Assembly (NCBI GenBank): GCA_937901165.1
Contig: CALCGS010000033.1
Coordinates: 1-10,730, forward strand
Reading direction: 5' to 3'
DNA: 10,730 nt
Origin: an uncultured Alphaproteobacteria bacterium
GTDB lineage: Bacteria > Pseudomonadota > Alphaproteobacteria > Rs-D84
This document shows positions 7,232-10,730 of this stretch, piece by piece. Position 1 is the stretch's first letter; every line of letters starts with the position of its first letter. Under the pieces are notes generated by a model. The model worked only from the letters and a program-made list of their open reading frames with translations, was not told the DNA's origin and did not search any database. Both the position numbers and the translations under genes were made by a program.

Positions 7232-8191
7232 ATGTTTCGTAAAGTATTGATTTTTGCGATGTTCGCAACTGCCGCTGGTTATTGTTTTGCAGAGGCAAAA
7301 TTACCCCAGATTGCAACTTCTGATGTTTTTTATTCTCGGGAAAAAGATTCTTTTGATGATGAATATAGATTTGAAAATAATGAAGTTGTTCAAAATGAAG
7401 AATATGTTGTAGATGTTGTTCCTGCATGGCCAATTGCGGGTAGTGATGCCGATGTTGGGGTGAATTGTGATGAAAAAGAACCTGTACGTGATGACAAGAT
7501 TCATATTGTTTCAAAGATTAACGATGATATGGTTGTTGATAATGCGTTTGATTTTGGTGGACGTTTTGCCGGTTGGTCTGGGGGGGCAAATATGCAAAAG
7601 GGGAATGTGATACCTGCTGGTTTTGATGATGATTGTGATAATAATGCAGAAATGCCTTTGTTGCATCGTGAAATGCTTGAAGATGATGGGGGTAGCGTTT
7701 TGTCTGTGTCGCGCAGTGGACGTAAAAAGTGCGATAGATATTCTGATGGGTATGCTAATTATATGACCAGATATTCAGATAAAGGTGCAACTAGTTCTGT
7801 TGTTGAACAGGGAAATTTTTATAATGGACAAGATTTTGATGCGGAACAATCAAAAATGATGATGACAAGTGTTGCCGATGAAGTGTTAAATGAAATAGAA
7901 GAGATGACGGATAATGTAAATGTTGCAATGAATGATGGTGTTCGTAGTTGGGTTGTTGCAAGTGGGCAAACATTACGTGAAGTTTTGCAGAATTGGTGCG
8001 ATCAAGAAGGTTGGGATTTGGTTTGGGCAACATCACGCGAATATCCAATAGAAGCAAGTGCGATGTTTAAGGGACGTTTTACGGATGTTGCTTCTGCGTT
8101 GGTAAGAAATTTTTCAAGAGCAACACCAATTCCATATGCTAAGTTTTATAAAGGAAATATGGTTTTAGTTGTGTCTACGAATGAAGAATAG
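7232..8191 (+). CDS. Secreted protein with C-terminal TcpQ-like domain (type IVb pilus secretin partner)
   Basis: The 319-residue product has a Sec signal peptide (hydrophobic core 5-19, likely cleavage after CFA at 18-20). A long acidic, Asp/Asn-rich middle follows (about 25-230) with no recognisable fold. The C-terminal domain (about 237-319) matches the TcpQ/PilL C-terminal type: SWVVASGQTLREVLQNWC, EGWDLVWATSREYPIEA, F-GRFTDVASALV and a final YKGNMVLVV strand. TcpQ in Vibrio cholerae is a periplasmic protein needed for stability and outer-membrane placement of the secretin TcpC. The next gene here is such a secretin, 26 bp away, so the two probably work as a pair. The acidic middle is much longer than expected for a simple TcpQ. 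A run of seven G at 7580-7586 lies in the frame. Start choice is clear from GGAAAGGA just upstream. The domain call is good; the function of the middle is unknown. Confidence 0.85.
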   Translation: MFRKVLIFAMFATAAGYCFAEAKLPQIATSDVFYSREKDSFDDEYRFENNEVVQNEEYVVDVVPAWPIAGSDADVGVNCDEKEPVRDDKIHIVSKINDDMVVDNAFDFGGRFAGWSGGANMQKGNVIPAGFDDDCDNNAEMPLLHREMLEDDGGSVLSVSRSGRKKCDRYSDGYANYMTRYSDKGATSSVVEQGNFYNGQDFDAEQSKMMMTSVADEVLNEIEEMTDNVNVAMNDGVRSWVVASGQTLREVLQNWCDQEGWDLVWATSREYPIEASAMFKGRFTDVASALVRNFSRATPIPYAKFYKGNMVLVVSTNEE

Positions 8192-8217
8192 TATGTGTTT
8201 TATAGTAGGAGATGACG

Positions 8218-9840
8218 ATGAAAAAGTGTAATTTGTTTGGATTTTTATTGATTGCTGTTTTGGTTGCAGGATGTGCTGTTCGTGAATCTGCAAAGGTGGC
8301 GGCAACAGTTGATCAGGATTTTATAAATGCGTATGATGCATTTGAAATGGCTAAAAATCCACGTGCCAAGGTTGCAACAAGTGATACTGTTTCTGTGTCT
8401 GAAGGTGTTTGGTTGGGAAATAAATCTGTGTTGTTGGAACATAGAAATAAATTGCCTGCAAAATTTGAAACTGATACCGGTGTGACAATTTTGTTGGACG
8501 AACCTGTAAATTTACAAGTTCTTGCCAATAATGTTGGGTCACTTACAGGGATTCCTGTTAAAATAGATAGTCAAGTTGATAATGAAAAATTAAAAAGAAC
8601 TGTGAATATTGCATATACTGGTAAATTGTCTGGATTGTTGTCGCAGGTTGCGACTGATTTGGATTTGTTGTGGTATTATGATAAAAATTCAATAGTATTT
8701 TATGAAACCGAAACACGTACATTTACTTTGTTCGCTTTGGGAACGGATATTTCTTATCAAACGGCGGTGCAAACCGATGATGAAGGTCAGGTTGTTTTGG
8801 AATCCACACTTAAAGAATGGGACGAGGTTGAAAGTGCAATAACTGGTATTATTGGAAAATCGTCAAATTCTAATTTTACAGTATCACGCAGTTTGGGAAC
8901 AATTACAGTAACGGCACCACCATCTGTTTTGGCACGTGTTGGTGAATATATAGATAAACAAAATAGAAGATTGTCGCAATTGGTGACAATTGATGTTAAG
9001 GTTTTGCAGGTGTCTATATCTAATAATTCTGTGTTTGGTTTGAATTTGGCGGCAGCAATAAATTCAACATCGGGATTAAATATTGTTGCAAATCCAAAGA
9101 ATAATTTGGCCGCAACAGAGGCGAGTTCTATGAATATTGCGGTTTTATCAAATGCTTTGTCTGCAGTGACTGGGGCAACACATTTGGAAAATGGCAGTGT
9201 TGTTGATGGTGCATATACCCAAGACCAAATAAATAATGGGTCTTTGGCACGTGGTGCAGGCAGTGCTGCATTGATAGAGGCTTTGGCAAAACAGGGTAAG
9301 GTTTCTTTGGTGACGAATGTTGGTGTGACAACGCGTAATAATCGTGTTGCACCGGTCAGCAATATGACATCAACAGGATATATTAAACGATTTGAATCAC
9401 GTAATTTCACGACGGTCGAATCATCAACTGTTGACCAGGAAGATTTGGAAACTGGATTTTCTATGCAGTTGTTGCCGAATATTTTGGAAGATGGAAAAAT
9501 ATTATTGTTATTTAGAATGTCTGTTCGTGAATTGTTGAAAATGTCAACGCAAACAATTGGTGAAGTGACTTTGCAGTTGCCAGAGGTTGAAGAACGTAGT
9601 TTTATGCAAGAAGTTATTATGGAATCTGGACAAATGTTGGTTGTTTCTGGATTTGAAAAGCAAACTAATAATGATACGCGTTATGGTTTGGGGGACCCTG
9701 ATTTTATGGCGTTGTCTGGGTCGCGTGAAAGTGCGTCTGGGCGTGATGTGTTGGTTATAATTTTGACACCACAAGTATTGGTCAGTCCAATGGATTCAGA
9801 ACGTAATATTCAACAAAATTGGGGTGCACCGTTGAATTAG
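8218..9840 (+). CDS. Outer-membrane lipoprotein secretin, PilN/TcpC/BfpB type (type IVb pilus)
   Basis: Secretins form the large gated outer-membrane ring through which type IV pili or secreted proteins pass. The product is 540 residues, as expected for the PilN (plasmid R64) class. A lipoprotein signal ends in the lipobox LVAGC with Cys19 as the acylated residue. An N-terminal region (about 85-175) has TGVTILLDEPVNLQ, a GIPVKID segment and the FYETETRTFTLFAL strand typical of PilN-type proteins. A ring-forming N3-like region follows (about 200-250, ending VTAPPSVLARVGEYI). The secretin barrel region starts near LVTIDVKVLQVS (255-266) and ends with the hallmark VIILTPQVL (513-521). I choose ATG 8218 because AGGAG (8207-8211) lies six bases upstream; the in-frame ATG at 8212 touches the AGGAG and would only add two residues before the lipoprotein signal. 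No pilin, ATPase or inner-membrane platform gene is nearby. A terminator follows directly. Confidence 0.93.
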   Translation: MKKCNLFGFLLIAVLVAGCAVRESAKVAATVDQDFINAYDAFEMAKNPRAKVATSDTVSVSEGVWLGNKSVLLEHRNKLPAKFETDTGVTILLDEPVNLQVLANNVGSLTGIPVKIDSQVDNEKLKRTVNIAYTGKLSGLLSQVATDLDLLWYYDKNSIVFYETETRTFTLFALGTDISYQTAVQTDDEGQVVLESTLKEWDEVESAITGIIGKSSNSNFTVSRSLGTITVTAPPSVLARVGEYIDKQNRRLSQLVTIDVKVLQVSISNNSVFGLNLAAAINSTSGLNIVANPKNNLAATEASSMNIAVLSNALSAVTGATHLENGSVVDGAYTQDQINNGSLARGAGSAALIEALAKQGKVSLVTNVGVTTRNNRVAPVSNMTSTGYIKRFESRNFTTVESSTVDQEDLETGFSMQLLPNILEDGKILLLFRMSVRELLKMSTQTIGEVTLQLPEVEERSFMQEVIMESGQMLVVSGFEKQTNNDTRYGLGDPDFMALSGSRESASGRDVLVIILTPQVLVSPMDSERNIQQNWGAPLN

Positions 9841-9861
9841 GATATTGGGAATATATGTTAT

Positions 9862-9890
9862 AAAAAACATCCATTTGTTGGGTGTTTTTT
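9862..9890 (+). terminator. Rho-independent terminator after the secretin gene
   Basis: AAAAAACATCC (9862-9872) pairs with GGGTGTTTTTT (9880-9890), with one T-G wobble and a seven-base loop ATTTGTT. The descending arm itself ends in six T. It closes the tcpQ-like/secretin transcription unit and separates it from the next gene. Because the stem is flanked by A and T runs it may work in both directions. Confidence 0.85.
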
Positions 9891-9911
9891 ATTATAAAAT
9901 ATTTTGGTTTG

Positions 9912-9920
9912 TGATATAAT
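9912..9920 (+). promoter_or_regulatory. Extended -10 promoter for the RBR-like gene
   Basis: TGATATAAT (9912-9920) is a perfect extended -10 element and is identical to the one driving the tcpQ-like gene at 7191-7199. The -35 position (9892-9897, TTATAA, 17 bp spacer) is weak, which is usual with an extended -10. Transcription would start near 9927, ahead of the AGGGAG ribosome site (9933-9938). Confidence 0.6.
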
Positions 9921-9943
9921 ATTTACCAAGATAGGGAGAGAAA

Positions 9944-10730
9944 ATGAAAAAATTATTTTTGTTGTTATTTGCAATAACGGTTAGTATTGTACCAATTAGT
10001 TCTTGGTCTGCAGATAAGGGGTATTTGTGTAGTATGCATTGTAAAGGGGTAGAGTTTGGGAAGTTTGATAAAGCAAATTGTATGACGTATGGGAAATTTC
10101 AAAAAGAAGATGGTTTGGATAACAGGATTGCACAAATAAAAACACAGGCGAACTTACAAGATAATGCTATGATTCGTTGGGGATGTGAAGAAAAAGAATA
10201 TTTGCCAGAAACACTAAATGATTTTTTAGCAAGTAAGTCCAAATGGACACAAGAAAGAAGCAATACTGATGGTCATTGTTTTGGAGACTTTACAAAATAT
10301 GCATTCTATTTGGCAGCACAAGAATGGATGGAAGAAAATTGTGATAAAAAACAAGAAAAAACAGAAACAGAAGAAGATTCAATTCAAAGATTAAAAAAAG
10401 GAATTATCAAAGATTATGTTGATAATAATAAAGAAATAAAATATTGCCCAAATCCAAAATGGGATTATTGTATTCGTAGTTCAAATGTTCCAAAAGATGT
10501 TTTTTGTTTATGTGGAAATTCCTTTTGTTTTAAATGTAATCAGGATTCACATAGACCATGTTCATGTGAAATGTATAAAAAATGGGTGGATAAATTAGGA
10601 GGAGATGGAGGAAATTCTGATGATTTATGGATTAAAGCAAATACAAAAGAATGTCCTCATTGTCATCAAAGAATAGAAAAAAGTAAAGGATGTAATTATA
10701 TGAAATGTGACCCATCGGCAGGAGGATGTG
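9944..10730 (+). CDS. Secreted RBR-type (IBR/BRcat + RING2/Rcat) E3 ubiquitin ligase-like protein, partial (3' end outside window)
   Basis: RBR proteins are eukaryotic E3 ligases that take ubiquitin from an E2 onto a RING2 cysteine and pass it to a substrate. The visible 262 residues begin with a Sec signal peptide (hydrophobic core 4-18, likely cleavage after WSA at 21-23). An unassigned region follows (24-145) with scattered cysteines (29, 33, 46, 81, 112, 133) and no recognisable RING1. A short acidic stretch (138-145) and a helix (about 146-163) lead into an IBR/BRcat module: Cys168, Cys188, Cys190, Cys195, Cys198, His203 and Cys208, with the family-like KKW at 212-214. Rcat follows with KANTKECPHC (231-240), IEKSKGCNYMKC (244-255) and Cys262 at the window edge. 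By alignment from memory with human HHARI, Cys250 matches catalytic Cys357 and Glu245 matches Glu352, while the HHARI His359 position is Tyr252. Start: AGGGAG five bases before ATG. It has its own promoter, after the secretin terminator. Homology is firm; activity and target are inferred. Confidence 0.88.
   Translation, partial: MKKLFLLLFAITVSIVPISSWSADKGYLCSMHCKGVEFGKFDKANCMTYGKFQKEDGLDNRIAQIKTQANLQDNAMIRWGCEEKEYLPETLNDFLASKSKWTQERSNTDGHCFGDFTKYAFYLAAQEWMEENCDKKQEKTETEEDSIQRLKKGIIKDYVDNNKEIKYCPNPKWDYCIRSSNVPKDVFCLCGNSFCFKCNQDSHRPCSCEMYKKWVDKLGGDGGNSDDLWIKANTKECPHCHQRIEKSKGCNYMKCDPSAGGC

Noticed and set aside
8787..9410. A 207-codon open frame on the minus strand
   Set aside because: Antisense to the secretin gene, with no start signals and no recognisable motif; a shadow of the coding strand.
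9944..10730. Eukaryotic contamination as the source of the RBR-like gene
   Set aside because: The gene has a bacterial extended -10, a Shine-Dalgarno site at the right distance and a Sec-type signal peptide, and directly follows a bacterial terminator. A chimeric assembly cannot be fully excluded without reads, but the sequence itself argues against it.
1..10730. CRISPR arrays, insertion sequences, integrases, phage genes, rRNA or long direct repeats
   Set aside because: No regularly spaced repeats, transposase or integrase motifs, or rRNA sequence could be seen on either strand.

Overview
The window is a 10.7 kb stretch of an AT-rich bacterial chromosome with tightly packed genes, clear Shine-Dalgarno sites and sigma70-type promoters. 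The gene set (GatCAB amidotransferase, RuvX, SufB/SufC, AI-2E permease, TcpQ-like protein and type IVb-pilus secretin) and the protein style fit a low-GC alphaproteobacterium, possibly host-associated or gut-dwelling. That placement is inference from gene content and composition; no 16S or other marker is present to settle it.

Left part (1-3450), core information genes. On the minus strand lie gatC, gatA and a partial gatB (its C-terminal end lies beyond base 1). Together they encode the tRNA-dependent amidotransferase that makes Gln-tRNA(Gln) and/or Asn-tRNA(Asn). A complete tRNA-Phe(GAA) gene sits on the opposite strand between gatA and gatB. ruvX (yqgF) is divergent from gatC with only 37 bp between the start codons.

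Middle part (3460-7230), a minus-strand operon. From its promoter near 7103-7132 it reads: an unrecognised 181-aa protein with one N-terminal membrane helix, sufB (start overlapping the previous stop as TAATG), sufC (3 bp later) and an AI-2E/PerM-family membrane protein. No sufD, sufS, sufE/U or A-type carrier gene is present here.

Right part (7171-10730), plus strand, the accessory and most interesting region. A strong extended -10 promoter drives two genes: a secreted protein with a C-terminal TcpQ-like domain, and an outer-membrane lipoprotein secretin of the PilN/TcpC/BfpB class. They are followed by a Rho-independent terminator. Immediately after comes a new promoter with the same TGATATAAT -10 element and a gene that runs off the window. 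Its product has a Sec signal peptide and a eukaryotic-type RBR (IBR/BRcat plus RING2/Rcat) zinc module, including the catalytic cysteine. It closely resembles the Ariadne/HHARI class of ubiquitin ligases. A signal-peptide-bearing RBR-like protein in a bacterium, next to an isolated TcpQ-secretin pair, suggests a secreted ubiquitin-ligase effector, perhaps with its own outer-membrane exit pore. The fold assignment is well supported by the sequence; ligase activity, host targeting and the secretion route are inference.

No gene-free stretch exceeds 300 bases. The longest are about 155 bp each (1009-1162, which holds the tRNA, and 7077-7231, which holds divergent promoters). I saw no CRISPR array, insertion sequence, integrase or rRNA.
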